Assembly (NCBI RefSeq): GCF_000730385.1
Contig: NZ_CP008849.1
Coordinates: forward strand, 2,480,001-2,544,000
DNA from: Alteromonas australica
Lineage (GTDB): Bacteria; Pseudomonadota; Gammaproteobacteria; Enterobacterales; Alteromonadaceae
Length of the DNA stretch: 64,000 bases
Direction of reading: 5' to 3'
The notes under the pieces were generated by a model that was given only the letters and a program-made list of their open reading frames with translations, had not been told where the DNA came from and did no database searches. The translations under genes were made by a program, and so were the position numbers. This document shows, one piece after another, positions 35,410 to 46,621 of the stretch (position 1 is the first letter of the stretch; each line of letters opens with the position of its first letter).

Positions 35410-35808
35410 TTATCCCTTTACCACACTACTGTCTTTACCTTTAAAGGTAAGCGATAAAGAATTTACACAGTATCGTTGCCCTGTCGGTTCTGGTCCATCA
35501 GGGAATACATGCCCTAAATGAGCCTCACACTGCTTACACAATATTTCTACTCTGTGCATTCCATGAGTGTGATCTTCTCGGTAATCGACGTTTGCATCAT
35601 TTAGCTGTTGGTAAAATGAAGGCCAGCCGCACCCTGCGTCAAATTTTGTATCAGACGAGAACAAGGGTGCACCACAGCATTTACAGACATAAAGTCCCTC
35701 ACGGGTTTCATCAAGCAACACGCCAGTAAAGGGACGTTCCGTGGCGGCTTGTCTGCACACGCGGTACTCATCTTCAGATAATTTATCTTTCCATTCCTGC
35801 TGCGACAT
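35410..35808 (-). CDS. msrB: Peptide-methionine (R)-S-oxide reductase MsrB
   Basis: The 132-residue enzyme has the MsrB fold with the two zinc CxxC pairs (CKCC and CKQC), the substrate-binding GCGWPSFYQ segment and the catalytic Cys in [11 protein letters not shown]. It reduces methionine-R-sulfoxide in proteins. The ATG at 35808 (MSQQEW) has GGGGGAAAT upstream; an earlier start adds six residues and covers that site. It begins only 17 bases after the gnd terminator, which leaves almost no space for a promoter of its own. Confidence 0.93.
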   Translation of the reverse strand: MSQQEWKDKLSEDEYRVCRQAATERPFTGVLLDETREGLYVCKCCGAPLFSSDTKFDAGCGWPSFYQQLNDANVDYREDHTHGMHRVEILCKQCEAHLGHVFPDGPEPTGQRYCVNSLSLTFKGKDSSVVKG

Positions 35809-35824
35809 ATTTCCCCCAAAAAAC

Positions 35825-35856
35825 AAAAAAGGTGTATCTAATCATAGATACACCTT
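35825..35856 (-). terminator. Rho-independent terminator between gnd and msrB
   Basis: Stem GGTGTATCTA / TAGATACACC with loop ATCA, followed on the minus strand by six T (35830-35825). It lies 22 bp after the gnd stop and 17 bp before the msrB start. Confidence 0.88.
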
Positions 35857-35877
35857 ACAACTATTACCTTTTCGGTA

Positions 35878-37431
35878 CTAACGTTTTATAGACGTTTGCG
35901 GCCGGTTTGGATCGCTCCATTCAAGGTGATATTTCTTACCAGCTGGTTTGTCTACACGTTGGTAGGTATGCGCACCAAAATAGTCTCTTTGACCCTGCAA
36001 CAAGTTTGCAGGTAATACAGCCGTGCGATAAGAGTCGTAGTAACTCAATGCAGACATCATTGAGGGGCAAGGTACGCCGGCAAGCGTAGCCTGCGCAATT
36101 GATTCACGCCAATCTGACTGATACTGAGTAATTTGCTCGGCAAAGAAAGGGTCTAACAACAAATTGTCCAGTTCTTCGTTGTTCTCATACGCCTTTGAAA
36201 TAGACTGCAAGAAAACGGCACGGATGATACAACCTGCGCGCCAAATTTTTGCAATTTCGCCAAACTCAAGATTCCAACCATGTTCTTTGCCCGCCATCGC
36301 CATTAATTGGAAGCCTTGGGCATAGGCGCAAATTTTTGAACAATAAAGTGCGTGCTCTAGCTTATCAATAATGGCCTGCTTTTGATCATCATCGAAGCTT
36401 ACGCTTGCTGGCCCTGCTAACAATTTACTTGCAGCAACACGTTCGTCTTTTAGTGAAGAGATACTGCGAGCAAATACCGCCGAAGTAATCGTTTGCGCGG
36501 GGCTACCTACTTCTAGCGCACTGACAGCGGTCCACAACCCTGTTCCCTTTTGGCCTGCCCGGTCTAGAATAACATCAACGAGGGGTTGCTGGGTTTCGGG
36601 GTCTCGCTGCTCTAGCACGTCGGCACTGATTTCAATCAGGTAGCTATTTAACTTTCCTTCATTCCATCTACGGAAAACGGCTGCAATATCAGCTGGCGAC
36701 ATATCAAGGGCATCACGCATAATGTGGTAGGTTTCACATATTAGCTGCATGTCGGCATATTCAATGCCATTGTGCACCATTTTCACATAGTGACCAGCAC
36801 CAATGGGACCGATATAGGTCGCACATGGCTCCCCTTCTAACACGGGTTTGCCAGGGGTAAAGCTTTCTATCGGTTTTCCCGTGATAGCATCCGCTTTTGC
36901 AGAAATAGCCTTTAATACTGGCTCGATACGTGTCCACGCGTAAGGGTTACCTGAAGGCATAAGAGATGGGCCAAATCTCGCGCCCACTTCACCGCCAGAG
37001 ACAGCCGTTGAGAAAAAGATGAACTTGCCCTTGTATTGGGCTTCACGGGCCACTGAGTCGGTCCAAAGGCTGTTACCGGTATCCACGACAATATCATCGG
37101 CATGAATACCCGCATCAATAAGATGGTGACAAACGTGATCGACAGGGTCGCCTGCTGGTACGGAAATGATAATAAGATGAGGGGCTTTTAATTTGCTTAA
37201 AAGCTCTGTGTAAGAACTGCAGCCTTCAACTCGAGGGGCAACACCTTCGCCACGCTCACTTGCGTCTTTGGCCAATATAGATTCAACTTTGGGTTGATCT
37301 AAGTCGAAACATGCCACGCGAAAACCGTGGTCTACTAGGTTCATGGTAAGGTTACTTCCCATTACCCCTAAACCGATAAAGCCAATGTCGCACGCGTTTT
37401 GATCGTGCTGTTTTCCACCTTCATTTTGCAT
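35878..37431 (-). CDS. gnd: 6-phosphogluconate dehydrogenase (decarboxylating)
   Basis: The 517-residue enzyme converts 6-phosphogluconate to ribulose-5-phosphate with NADP+ reduction. It shows the nucleotide-binding IGFIGLGVMGSNLTM, the VDTGNS loop, the SGGEVGARFGPSLMPSG signature and the GHYVKMVHNGIEYADMQ catalytic region. It is about 50 residues longer than E. coli Gnd, including a roughly 15-residue N-terminal extension. I chose ATG 37431 with GTGAGGG upstream; an in-frame start 11 codons earlier is less well placed. It competes with Edd (48 kb) for the same substrate. Confidence 0.9.
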   Translation of the reverse strand: MQNEGGKQHDQNACDIGFIGLGVMGSNLTMNLVDHGFRVACFDLDQPKVESILAKDASERGEGVAPRVEGCSSYTELLSKLKAPHLIIISVPAGDPVDHVCHHLIDAGIHADDIVVDTGNSLWTDSVAREAQYKGKFIFFSTAVSGGEVGARFGPSLMPSGNPYAWTRIEPVLKAISAKADAITGKPIESFTPGKPVLEGEPCATYIGPIGAGHYVKMVHNGIEYADMQLICETYHIMRDALDMSPADIAAVFRRWNEGKLNSYLIEISADVLEQRDPETQQPLVDVILDRAGQKGTGLWTAVSALEVGSPAQTITSAVFARSISSLKDERVAASKLLAGPASVSFDDDQKQAIIDKLEHALYCSKICAYAQGFQLMAMAGKEHGWNLEFGEIAKIWRAGCIIRAVFLQSISKAYENNEELDNLLLDPFFAEQITQYQSDWRESIAQATLAGVPCPSMMSALSYYDSYRTAVLPANLLQGQRDYFGAHTYQRVDKPAGKKYHLEWSDPNRPQTSIKR

Positions 37432-37567
37432 AGGATAACCCTCACTTTTCAGATGGGAGCGCATGATACCACCAACATAAATAAAGAACAGTATACCTGT
37501 GTGAAATAAATCCCATCTGTTCTATTTGTCGTCAAAGGTAAAGCTTATCTGGGGTATTATGTCCCCC

Positions 37568-39655
37568 TTATCTTTGGATTTCGCTAAAGCTAAATAATGA
37601 AATGGACCGGGCGGCTTGCATAAACACCTGCTGAATACAAATATTAGGCTGCTCTTTCAAAGATGCGTAACGGGTGTCTAGGCGCAACGTCCACCCCCCG
37701 TTTGGCGACAAAGTAGGCAAATGAAAGCGTACGTCGTTATCACCTGCATTAAAGCACAAAAACCAGTGTTCAGGGGTGTGCTCATCTAGCGCGCAGCCTC
37801 TTATTTCTACCCCAAAGGCTTTATTGTGCTTTTCGTTCCAATCCTCCGAAGCCTTATCGCTACCGTCGGGTTTAAACCAATTGACGTGGCTAACGTTGCG
37901 TGTGACGGTGAATGCATCATCGTCTAACCTGACTTCACTTAGCAAAGAAGACGACCGCTTTATGGCAATGACATACTTACAAAAGTCGAGAAAGTCCTGC
38001 TTTCGTTTATTCATTTCCCAGCTTAGCCAACTGATGGGATTGTCTTGGCAGTAAGCGTTATTGTTGCCTTGTTGGCTTCGGCTTAACTCATCGCCGCCTA
38101 ACACATGAGGCGTGCCCTGAGAGAAAATAAGGGTGGCGAATAAGTTGCGCTTCTGTCGCTCTCTAAGCGCAAGAATATCGGGGTCGTTTGTATCACCTTC
38201 AACACCGTAATTGGCTGACAAGTTGTGGCCGTGACCATCTCTGTTATCTTCTAAGTTCGCTAAGTTATGTCGTTCGGCATAACTCACTAAGTCATGTAGG
38301 GTGAAGCCATCGTGGTAAGTGACATTGTTAACCGAGGTGGAGATATGTCGGTAGCCCTTATGAAAGACATCTCTTGAGCCCATTAACCGGGTAGCAAAAT
38401 CCGGCGTCACGCCCTCATCGCCACGCCAAAATGCGCGAACAGTATCACGGTATTTATCGTTGACTTCTAACCACGGCGTAGGGAAATTCCCCAACTGATA
38501 GCCACCAGGCCCTATATCCCAAGGTTCTGCAATCAATACCTTGTTGCGCAAAACAGGGTCTTGACCAAGGGCCCGAATCAATCCCGAATAGCGATTAAAA
38601 GCTTGTGGCTCTCGACCTAAACTCACTGCCAAATCGAAACGGAAGCCGTCTACCCCTATCGTTGTTACCCAAAAACGCATGGCATCCAGAATCAACGTCA
38701 TCATGTAGGGGTGAGAAGTATTGACAGTATTTCCGCAGCCAGAATGATTGGAGTAAACCAATTCTCCACGCTTAGTTTGTTCAAGTAGGTAGGCCTGATA
38801 AGGACAGAAACCCTTAAAAGATAAAACAGGGCCGCCCTTTCCACTTTCAGCAGTATGGTTAAACACCACATCGACAATGACTTCAATACCAGCATGATGG
38901 TACGTGTCTACCATGGTTTTTATTTCAGCGAGTGCATCTTCGTTTGCGTAGCGCGGCTCTGGTGCGAAAAAGTTAATGGGGTTGTAACCCCAATAGTTTG
39001 TTAACCCCTTTTCGGTAATAAAAGGCTCAGGCATAAAGGCGCACATGGGCATAAACTGCACGGTGGTGACGCCCAGTTGCTTTATATGTTCAACCACCGA
39101 AGGATGACACGCACCGAGGTATTTTCCTTGATGTGCTTTGGGCACATCGGGGTGTAATTTAGTTAACCCCTTAACATGTGCTTCATAAACGATGCGTTTG
39201 TGCTTGGCCACTTGTACTGGCGAGCTCGACTGTGTGGAATAGGCTTGCTCATTCACCACCACACACTTAGGGATCATAAACTGTGAATCGTGTTTGTATT
39301 GCCGCGCGTCCCAGTTTATGGGACGACTGAGCTTTTTGGCATAAGGGTCAATAAGCAATTTATCGGTTGGCGATGCATGAAGATCTAGATCGCCACGCAG
39401 TACGCGGTATCCATAGAGTGCACCGGCTTCTATATCAGAAACAAAACCATGCCATACGTCACCTGTTTTTTCAGGCAAAACGATTTCAGCCCAAGGTTCT
39501 TCCGTGTCTCTATGGAAAATGCACAGAATAACAGCTTTAGCATCTGGTGCATAAATGGCGAAATTACACCCGTGGTCAACCAGAGTGGCTCCCAAGGGGT
39601 AGGCTTCTCCTACTGAAACCTGAAAATCTTTGACAGCAGCAAGTACGGCGTCCAC
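37568..39655 (-). CDS. glgX: Glycogen debranching enzyme GlgX (isoamylase type)
   Basis: The 695-residue GH13 enzyme has an N-terminal CBM48 domain (about 15-110) and the catalytic barrel. Visible GH13 regions are VVFNHT (about 263-268), DGFRFDLAV with the nucleophile Asp (near 340), IAEPWD with the acid Glu (near 377) and VTYHDGFT (near 443). It removes alpha-1,6 branches from limit dextrins of glycogen. The start is GTG with AGGAAGAAG upstream, 8 bp after glgB, so translation is coupled. Confidence 0.92.
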   Translation of the reverse strand: MDAVLAAVKDFQVSVGEAYPLGATLVDHGCNFAIYAPDAKAVILCIFHRDTEEPWAEIVLPEKTGDVWHGFVSDIEAGALYGYRVLRGDLDLHASPTDKLLIDPYAKKLSRPINWDARQYKHDSQFMIPKCVVVNEQAYSTQSSSPVQVAKHKRIVYEAHVKGLTKLHPDVPKAHQGKYLGACHPSVVEHIKQLGVTTVQFMPMCAFMPEPFITEKGLTNYWGYNPINFFAPEPRYANEDALAEIKTMVDTYHHAGIEVIVDVVFNHTAESGKGGPVLSFKGFCPYQAYLLEQTKRGELVYSNHSGCGNTVNTSHPYMMTLILDAMRFWVTTIGVDGFRFDLAVSLGREPQAFNRYSGLIRALGQDPVLRNKVLIAEPWDIGPGGYQLGNFPTPWLEVNDKYRDTVRAFWRGDEGVTPDFATRLMGSRDVFHKGYRHISTSVNNVTYHDGFTLHDLVSYAERHNLANLEDNRDGHGHNLSANYGVEGDTNDPDILALRERQKRNLFATLIFSQGTPHVLGGDELSRSQQGNNNAYCQDNPISWLSWEMNKRKQDFLDFCKYVIAIKRSSSLLSEVRLDDDAFTVTRNVSHVNWFKPDGSDKASEDWNEKHNKAFGVEIRGCALDEHTPEHWFLCFNAGDNDVRFHLPTLSPNGGWTLRLDTRYASLKEQPNICIQQVFMQAARSISLFSFSEIQR

Positions 39656-39663
39656 CCTTCTTC

Positions 39664-41886
39664 CTATTCAGTAACGTAAAACAATGTCGCTAATGGCGGC
39701 AGTGTGATTTCGACAGATTCTTTACAATCATTCCACGCAACCGGCTCACTTGATACGTGCTCAATAGTGGCATAGTCACTTCCCCAAAATAGCTGACTAT
39801 CGGTATTTAGCGCAAGGCGTAATCGGCTATTTTGTTTAACGCCCAACCTGAAATGCGTTCTTGGCACCGGCGTAAAGTTACTAACCACATAAACCTGTTG
39901 TTGCTTGTCTTTAGAGTATCTTACGAAGGAAACAATACTTTGTTCAGCATTTCCGTGGTCAATCCATTGGAAACCCTGATGTTCATGATCCAATTCATGC
40001 AGTGCGGGCGTGCTCGCATAGAGGCGATTTAGCGCCTTATAAAGCGCTTGTATACCTTTATGCTTTTCGTACTGTAACAAGTGCCAATCGAGGCCGCTAT
40101 CATGATTCCACTCTCGCGACTGGCCAATTTCATTACCCATAAAGCTAAGCTTTTTACCTGGGTGTCCATACATAAAGCCAGCATAACATCTCAGATTTGC
40201 CGCTTGTTGCCATTCATCACCAGGCATCTTCCCTATTAAGCTGCCCTTTCCGTGTACCACTTCATCGTGGGAAATTGGCAATACGAAATTCTCATCAAAG
40301 GCATAGACCATGCTAAATGTAATGTCACCGTGATGGTAATGCCTGTAGGCGGGATCTTTAGAAATGTAATGCAATGAATCATGCATCCACCCCATGTTCC
40401 ATTTAAACCCGAAGCCTAGCCCGCCATCAAACACGGGGCGAGACACTTTGGGAAATGAGGTTGATTCCTCTGCGATGGTCATTGCATCAGGATAATGCTT
40501 GTAAACCTCTTCATTCATCCAGCGCAGTAGACTAATTGCCTCGTAGTTTTCGTTTCCGCCGTCAACATTGGGGATCCACTCCCCCTCATTTCGGGAGTAA
40601 TCCAAATAAAGCATAGAAGCAACCGCATCAACACGCAGCCCATCAATGTGAAATTTATCTAGCCAAAATAACGCGTTGGCCACTAAAAACTGTCGTACGG
40701 TTTGCTTCCCGAAATCGTAAATACACGAGTTCCAATCTGGATGCCACCCCTTACGCGGATCTTCATATTCATAAACATGAGAACCGTCAAAGCGCGCTAA
40801 ACCGTGCCCATCTTCAGGAAAATGTGCAGGTACCCAATCTATGATGACACCCACACCAGCCTGGTGGCATCGATCCACAAATTGTTTGAAGTCGTCAGGG
40901 TCGCCAAAACGGCTGGTGGGTGAAAACATACCCACAGGCTGATAGCCCCAAGACCCATCAAAGGGGAATTCTGATACAGGAAGTAATTCTATATGGGTAT
41001 ATCCCATGTCTTTCACATAGGGAATTAATTGCTCACCCAGTTCTTTGTAGGTCAAATAGCGTTGTTCGCTATTATTTTCAGGCTTTTTCCATGACCCAAG
41101 GTGTACCTCATAAATACTCATAGGTTGATGGTATTTATCCGCATTTCGTGCCGCCATCCATTCGCTGTCTTGCCATGTATAGCGAGAATGGTCGAAGATT
41201 TTAGACGCGTGCGACGGGTACTGCTCTGCACTAAACCCTACAGGGTCTGCTTTGTGGGGTAACTCGAACCCCTGAGCATCTTTAATTTGATACTTATAAC
41301 GTTCGCCTTCGCCGACAGCGGGAATAATAAGCACCCAAAAGCCGAGAGAGGTTTTCTGCATGGGGTGAAGCCGTCCATCCCATTGATTAAAATCGCCAAT
41401 AACCGACACAGCAGTGGCATTGGGTGCGTACACGCAAAATCGCGTAGCACTCATGTTTTCTTTGTCTGTACAAACCAGTTGGGCGCCCGCCTGGTGATAG
41501 AGGTTTTCTGGAGCAGCATCGATATAATGAACCGCATGATAAGCTTGCTCTTGAAATTGATAAGGATCAATATAGCGGTATGTGTTTACCCCAAGGTTTG
41601 CATCCCCTTGATCGTTACCACGTTGGCCCACAGCACTGACAGAAACCACCACTGTATATACATATTTTTCTGCGATGGTTGGCGCTTCACCTTCAAACAC
41701 GCCAGTTTTAGTATTTAATGTTAGTACAACATCGTTAATGGATGCCGCCGAGGGCCAGGTAAGCGTGATAGATTTCGCATCGGGTCGCCATACGCGAATA
41801 ATCAATGAGTCTTTATTATGAATGGGGCCTAAATGGCTGAAGGGCTGAGAACAGGCGGCGTGACTTAACTGTTGCGATATTTGCAT
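39664..41886 (-). CDS. glgB: 1,4-alpha-glucan branching enzyme GlgB
   Basis: The 740-residue GH13 enzyme has an N-terminal GlgB domain plus CBM48 (about 1-240) and the catalytic barrel. Motifs are VDWVPAHFP, DGLRVDAVASMLYLDYSR holding the nucleophile Asp, IAEESTSFP with the acid Glu, and LPISHDEVVHGKGSL. It transfers alpha-1,4 segments to make alpha-1,6 branches. AAAAGGAGTA precedes the ATG. It is the middle gene of malQ-glgB-glgX; glgC, glgA and glgP are not in this window. Confidence 0.94.
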   Translation of the reverse strand: MQISQQLSHAACSQPFSHLGPIHNKDSLIIRVWRPDAKSITLTWPSAASINDVVLTLNTKTGVFEGEAPTIAEKYVYTVVVSVSAVGQRGNDQGDANLGVNTYRYIDPYQFQEQAYHAVHYIDAAPENLYHQAGAQLVCTDKENMSATRFCVYAPNATAVSVIGDFNQWDGRLHPMQKTSLGFWVLIIPAVGEGERYKYQIKDAQGFELPHKADPVGFSAEQYPSHASKIFDHSRYTWQDSEWMAARNADKYHQPMSIYEVHLGSWKKPENNSEQRYLTYKELGEQLIPYVKDMGYTHIELLPVSEFPFDGSWGYQPVGMFSPTSRFGDPDDFKQFVDRCHQAGVGVIIDWVPAHFPEDGHGLARFDGSHVYEYEDPRKGWHPDWNSCIYDFGKQTVRQFLVANALFWLDKFHIDGLRVDAVASMLYLDYSRNEGEWIPNVDGGNENYEAISLLRWMNEEVYKHYPDAMTIAEESTSFPKVSRPVFDGGLGFGFKWNMGWMHDSLHYISKDPAYRHYHHGDITFSMVYAFDENFVLPISHDEVVHGKGSLIGKMPGDEWQQAANLRCYAGFMYGHPGKKLSFMGNEIGQSREWNHDSGLDWHLLQYEKHKGIQALYKALNRLYASTPALHELDHEHQGFQWIDHGNAEQSIVSFVRYSKDKQQQVYVVSNFTPVPRTHFRLGVKQNSRLRLALNTDSQLFWGSDYATIEHVSSEPVAWNDCKESVEITLPPLATLFYVTE

Positions 41887-41904
41887 TAAATACTCCTTTT
41901 AAAA

Positions 41905-41964
41905 GCCCGCTAACTAGCGGGCCCTGTGCCTAAATGTAGGCAAAGGTGTGCGCTATTGCACACC
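41905..41964 (-). promoter_or_regulatory. Three consecutive hairpins in the malQ-glgB gap
   Basis: Along the minus strand the 107-bp gap forms GGTGTGC/GCACACC (41964-41945), GCCTA/TAGGC (41941-41928) and GCCCGCTA/TAGCGGGC (41922-41905). The last is followed by TTTT and, at once, the glgB ribosome-binding site. The third hairpin looks like a weak terminator or attenuator that could lower glgB-glgX expression relative to malQ. Confidence 0.6.
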
Positions 41965-41992
41965 AAGCTCATTATGTTGGTTAATGAGATAG

Positions 41993-44188
41993 TTATTTGC
42001 TCGCTTTCAATCGAGCGTCCGTTAACCTAGCGGCTAATGCTGTTATATCATGGTTATCAAAGATGTCTTCAATATTTCGTGTTAGCTTTCGACGCCAATT
42101 CGGGTATTCATTGAAGGTCCCCGGAATATTGACGGGCTTATCCATTTCTAACCAATCTTCCAGCTGCAAACTCAATAATGCACTTGAGCCTCCGGCCATG
42201 TGAACCTGCATTCCAAAGTTTAACGCTTTCGTCATGCCTGTCATATTAACGTCGTGGCCAACCTCTTCAGACACTGAACCATGACCATGCAAGGTATTTA
42301 AAATCGCTTGCTTTTGTTGATGCCTATCAGCGTACAACACGTCTAAAATTTCGTCAGTGGGATATAGCCCAATGTCTTTACCTAACTCTAAGTCTAAACA
42401 GTGCCAATATCCAATGAGTGTGGGCATATCATGGGTGGTTAAGGTAGACATAGACTGAATAGGATAATGGCTCGGTGAAAAGAACCCACCATCCTCAGCT
42501 TGTTCAAAGAAAAACACACGATAAGAATACACACCGTTGTCTGCAAGTTTTGCGCGAATTTCTTCAGGTACTGTGCCTAAATCTTCACCAATCACTAAAC
42601 TTTCATTGCGATGGCTTTCTAACGCTAAAATTCCTAGTAGATCATCAACAGGGTAATAGACGTACCCGCCCTCTTTTGCATCATCACCTTTAACTACCCA
42701 CCACAAGCGCAATAAAGCCATCACATGGTCGATGCGAAGTGAGCCAGACGATGCCATATTGGCCGCGAACAAATCGATAATGGGCTGATATGCTTGCTCG
42801 TACAATTTACGCGGGTCCATGGGTGGCAACCCCCAATTTTGACCTAATGGCCCCAGTACATCCGGCGGAGCCCCTACGCTGGCATTCGTGCAGTAGAGAT
42901 CTTTATTTCCCCAAATTTCAGCGCTGCCTTCACTCACCCCGACCGCTAAATCACGGTACAAACCTATCGTCATGCCACAGTCTTTCGCTTTTTGGCTGGA
43001 CGCCTCGAGTTGCTGAGCCGCAATCCACTGTAAGAATAAATAAAACTTCACTTCTTTCCCGTGGGCTTTTTTAAATTTTGCCACCGCAGGGTTATGATAA
43101 TCTTTGTATTGCTCAGGGAATACCGGCCAGCCCCAACTCTCCTTACCGTCCTCTTTAAGGTGAGACTGCAATGCATCATAAACGGCTAGCATATCTAAGC
43201 TTTCTCCACCTTCACTAACAAAGGCTTTAAAGGCTTTATTTTGCTTGGTGTTTTTACGCAGATATCGCGCGTCGAATACATCAAATATTGCTTTCAACGC
43301 GGTAATCTTCAGATGAGCCACCGCGTCATAATCTACATGCTCAACTTGGCGGGCATGCGCTAATGTAGTTTGGAATGCCGGGTCGTTAACAATTGCTTGT
43401 ACACCCTCATCTTCAAAACCCTCAACGGCAGTGGCATCTATATAGAGGTAATTTAGCCACCGGCGTGAACTAGGACCATAGGGAGAACACGCATTGGGGT
43501 TGGCCGGATATAGGGCATGTATGGGGTTTAGCCCAATAAAATCAGCGCCGACATTAGCCGCATTCTCGATTAACAAAGACAAATCACTAAAGTCGCCTAT
43601 GCCCCAGTTATTCTCACTTCGCACACAATATAATTGAACGCTAAGCCCCCAAATTTTTTTGCCCTCTTTGACACTTTGGGGCGTATAACAAGCGTGAGGC
43701 GCTATAATCAGTCTAGAGGTTGCAAACCCGTCGCCATCTGCACTCAAGGTTAGCGAGTGATAACCAAGAGGGAGTGTGAAAGGCAACGCAACAATGTATT
43801 CGTGAAATTCCACTTCATCGATGTGCGCCATGGTGGACATAGGGGCATCGATGGGAACGAAACGATGTTCGTGGGTGTCTCCATTTTCACAGGTGATTGT
43901 CATGACATGTTCATCGTTTACCAGTTCAATGGGCAAGCGAACCGCGCAATGCAGTGGCTCATTGCTACGTATCACGTGTACAGGGTTAAGCGGAGATAAC
44001 CAAACCGATTGAATATCATATGCAATTTGAGACTGAATTTTTTCGTCGCTCTCGGTGTCATAACCTAGCGTGTTGAGCAACTTGGCTTTACTCGACTCTG
44101 CGATGGTTGCTGGTTTTCCCCATGCATCAACGTATTGGGTTTCAATTCCGCGCATTTCAACCAGTTGTTGCAGAAGCTGTTGTGTCAT
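41993..44188 (-). CDS. malQ: 4-alpha-glucanotransferase (amylomaltase)
   Basis: The 731-residue GH77 enzyme has a roughly 150-residue N-terminal domain typical of MalQ in Gammaproteobacteria, then the catalytic barrel with SPYGPSSRRWLNYLYID (about 233-249), LRIDHVMALLRLWW containing the nucleophile Asp, VIGEDLGTVPEEI with the acid Glu, and STLTTHDMPTLIGYW. It disproportionates maltodextrins, releasing glucose. It is first in the malQ-glgB-glgX operon. Confidence 0.94.
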   Translation of the reverse strand: MTQQLLQQLVEMRGIETQYVDAWGKPATIAESSKAKLLNTLGYDTESDEKIQSQIAYDIQSVWLSPLNPVHVIRSNEPLHCAVRLPIELVNDEHVMTITCENGDTHEHRFVPIDAPMSTMAHIDEVEFHEYIVALPFTLPLGYHSLTLSADGDGFATSRLIIAPHACYTPQSVKEGKKIWGLSVQLYCVRSENNWGIGDFSDLSLLIENAANVGADFIGLNPIHALYPANPNACSPYGPSSRRWLNYLYIDATAVEGFEDEGVQAIVNDPAFQTTLAHARQVEHVDYDAVAHLKITALKAIFDVFDARYLRKNTKQNKAFKAFVSEGGESLDMLAVYDALQSHLKEDGKESWGWPVFPEQYKDYHNPAVAKFKKAHGKEVKFYLFLQWIAAQQLEASSQKAKDCGMTIGLYRDLAVGVSEGSAEIWGNKDLYCTNASVGAPPDVLGPLGQNWGLPPMDPRKLYEQAYQPIIDLFAANMASSGSLRIDHVMALLRLWWVVKGDDAKEGGYVYYPVDDLLGILALESHRNESLVIGEDLGTVPEEIRAKLADNGVYSYRVFFFEQAEDGGFFSPSHYPIQSMSTLTTHDMPTLIGYWHCLDLELGKDIGLYPTDEILDVLYADRHQQKQAILNTLHGHGSVSEEVGHDVNMTGMTKALNFGMQVHMAGGSSALLSLQLEDWLEMDKPVNIPGTFNEYPNWRRKLTRNIEDIFDNHDITALAARLTDARLKASK

Positions 44189-44342
44189 TGTGAGTGATTC
44201 CTGTGTTCAGTGAAAGCCACTTTAAAGTCAGTGTGATACATGCGCAGCAAAAACAGTTGCGCGCAAATACAAATTTTTAACATTATTCTAGAAAGATGCG
44301 CTTAGGAAAACTGAATACGATTGCATAAGTACAAATTCGTAA

Positions 44343-45437
<1,095 letters not shown>

Positions 45438-45503
45438 TAGGTGGCTATTACTTATGTGTTAATAGACATAAGTATAGTATGGCATGCTTAAATGCCGAAA
45501 AAA

Positions 45504-45529
45504 GGTGCGATTAATGTCGCACCTTTTTT
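45504..45529 (+). terminator. Rho-independent terminator of gapA
   Basis: GGTGCGA / TCGCACC stem with loop TTAATG and six T. A second small hairpin, GGCAT/ATGCC, lies just before it at 45481-45495. Confidence 0.9.
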
Positions 45530-45615
45530 GTTTTCATCACATAATAAACATTCAATAAAGACAGGCATGACATGACCGCGCCAACCCTATTGCAGCGCAG
45601 ATTCACGGAGAAAAT

Positions 45616-46467
45616 ATGACACTTGTAGATTCAATAACCGTAAGTGAGGCGGGAGGTTTGACGTTTCTTGATATAGAGAACGACTTAGCTTCAGCTAAAA
45701 TTAGCTTATTCGGTGGTCATGTGCTTTCTTACATCCCTAAAAGCGATAACCAAGAAAGGCTTTGGTTAAGCCCTCATGCTTATTTAAACGGCGAGCGTCC
45801 AATTCGCGGCGGCATTCCCGTTTGCTGGCCATGGTTTAGTGACGATCACGGTAAAGAGAAGGGTGAACTTCCCTCTCACGGCTTTTTACGAACGCAAACG
45901 TGGAAGATTGTATCGACTGAAGAAACCGGTGAAGCTACTCACATTGTATTGGCCCCTTCTTTTACCCGTGCAGAGGGCTTTGAATACGATTGCGAAGTGA
46001 CGCTTTCAGTCACTGTAGGTGCCTCGCTGACGGTCACCTTGGCCACTAAAAACACCGGCGTTGTTCCCTTTGAATATAATTGTGCACTGCACACTTACTT
46101 TCAAGTAGACCATATTCAAAAAACAGCACTAACCGGCATTGCTGGTCAGTATAAAGATAAAACGCAAAACTGGGCGGTGAAAGAGACCCCCTCCCCCTAT
46201 ACCTTCCATCAAGAAACCGACCGTATTCACCTTGCAGCCATTGCTGAAACCTATATTGAAGTTGAAGGCAATGACTTTACCCAAGTGAGCTCACAAGGCA
46301 ATGACTCTTTGGTTGTGTGGAATCCTTGGCAGGGTGCCGCATCAATCTCTGACATGGATGCGTTTGGGTATAAACACATGGTTTGTGTGGAAAGTGCTAT
46401 TACGGGGGGAAAAACATTAGCGCCTCAAGCTGAACACACATTGATACAACGCGTATCTCCTAAATAG
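45616..46467 (+). CDS. yeaD: D-hexose-6-phosphate mutarotase (YeaD)
   Basis: The 283-residue aldose-1-epimerase-like protein has RGGIPVCWPWF (about 62-72), SHGFLRTQTW and the active-site stretch NCALHTYF, as in YeaD, which interconverts alpha and beta glucose-6-phosphate. CACGGAGAA precedes the ATG. It follows gapA in the conserved order, but a terminator separates them. Confidence 0.9.
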   Translation: MTLVDSITVSEAGGLTFLDIENDLASAKISLFGGHVLSYIPKSDNQERLWLSPHAYLNGERPIRGGIPVCWPWFSDDHGKEKGELPSHGFLRTQTWKIVSTEETGEATHIVLAPSFTRAEGFEYDCEVTLSVTVGASLTVTLATKNTGVVPFEYNCALHTYFQVDHIQKTALTGIAGQYKDKTQNWAVKETPSPYTFHQETDRIHLAAIAETYIEVEGNDFTQVSSQGNDSLVVWNPWQGAASISDMDAFGYKHMVCVESAITGGKTLAPQAEHTLIQRVSPK

Positions 46468-46560
46468 TGTTTAGCTGCGCATCACTGATGGATGTTTGCT
46501 GTTCCTTTAAAATTCTATCGTGGCGCTTGCCAACCGTCATAAGAAAACGGTTAACGTACA

Positions 46561-46597
46561 AACAAAAACGCCTTAGTGTTTAAAACCAAGGCGTTTA
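46561..46597 (-). terminator. Terminator of the zwf-pgl-edd-glk-eda operon
   Basis: AAACGCCTTAG pairs with CCAAGGCGTTT over about 11 bp with a loop of nine bases. On the minus strand the stem is followed by TTTTTGTT, 25 bp after the eda stop. Confidence 0.85.
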
Positions 46598-46621
46598 TAA
46601 TATTATCGCGTAAAAACAGGT

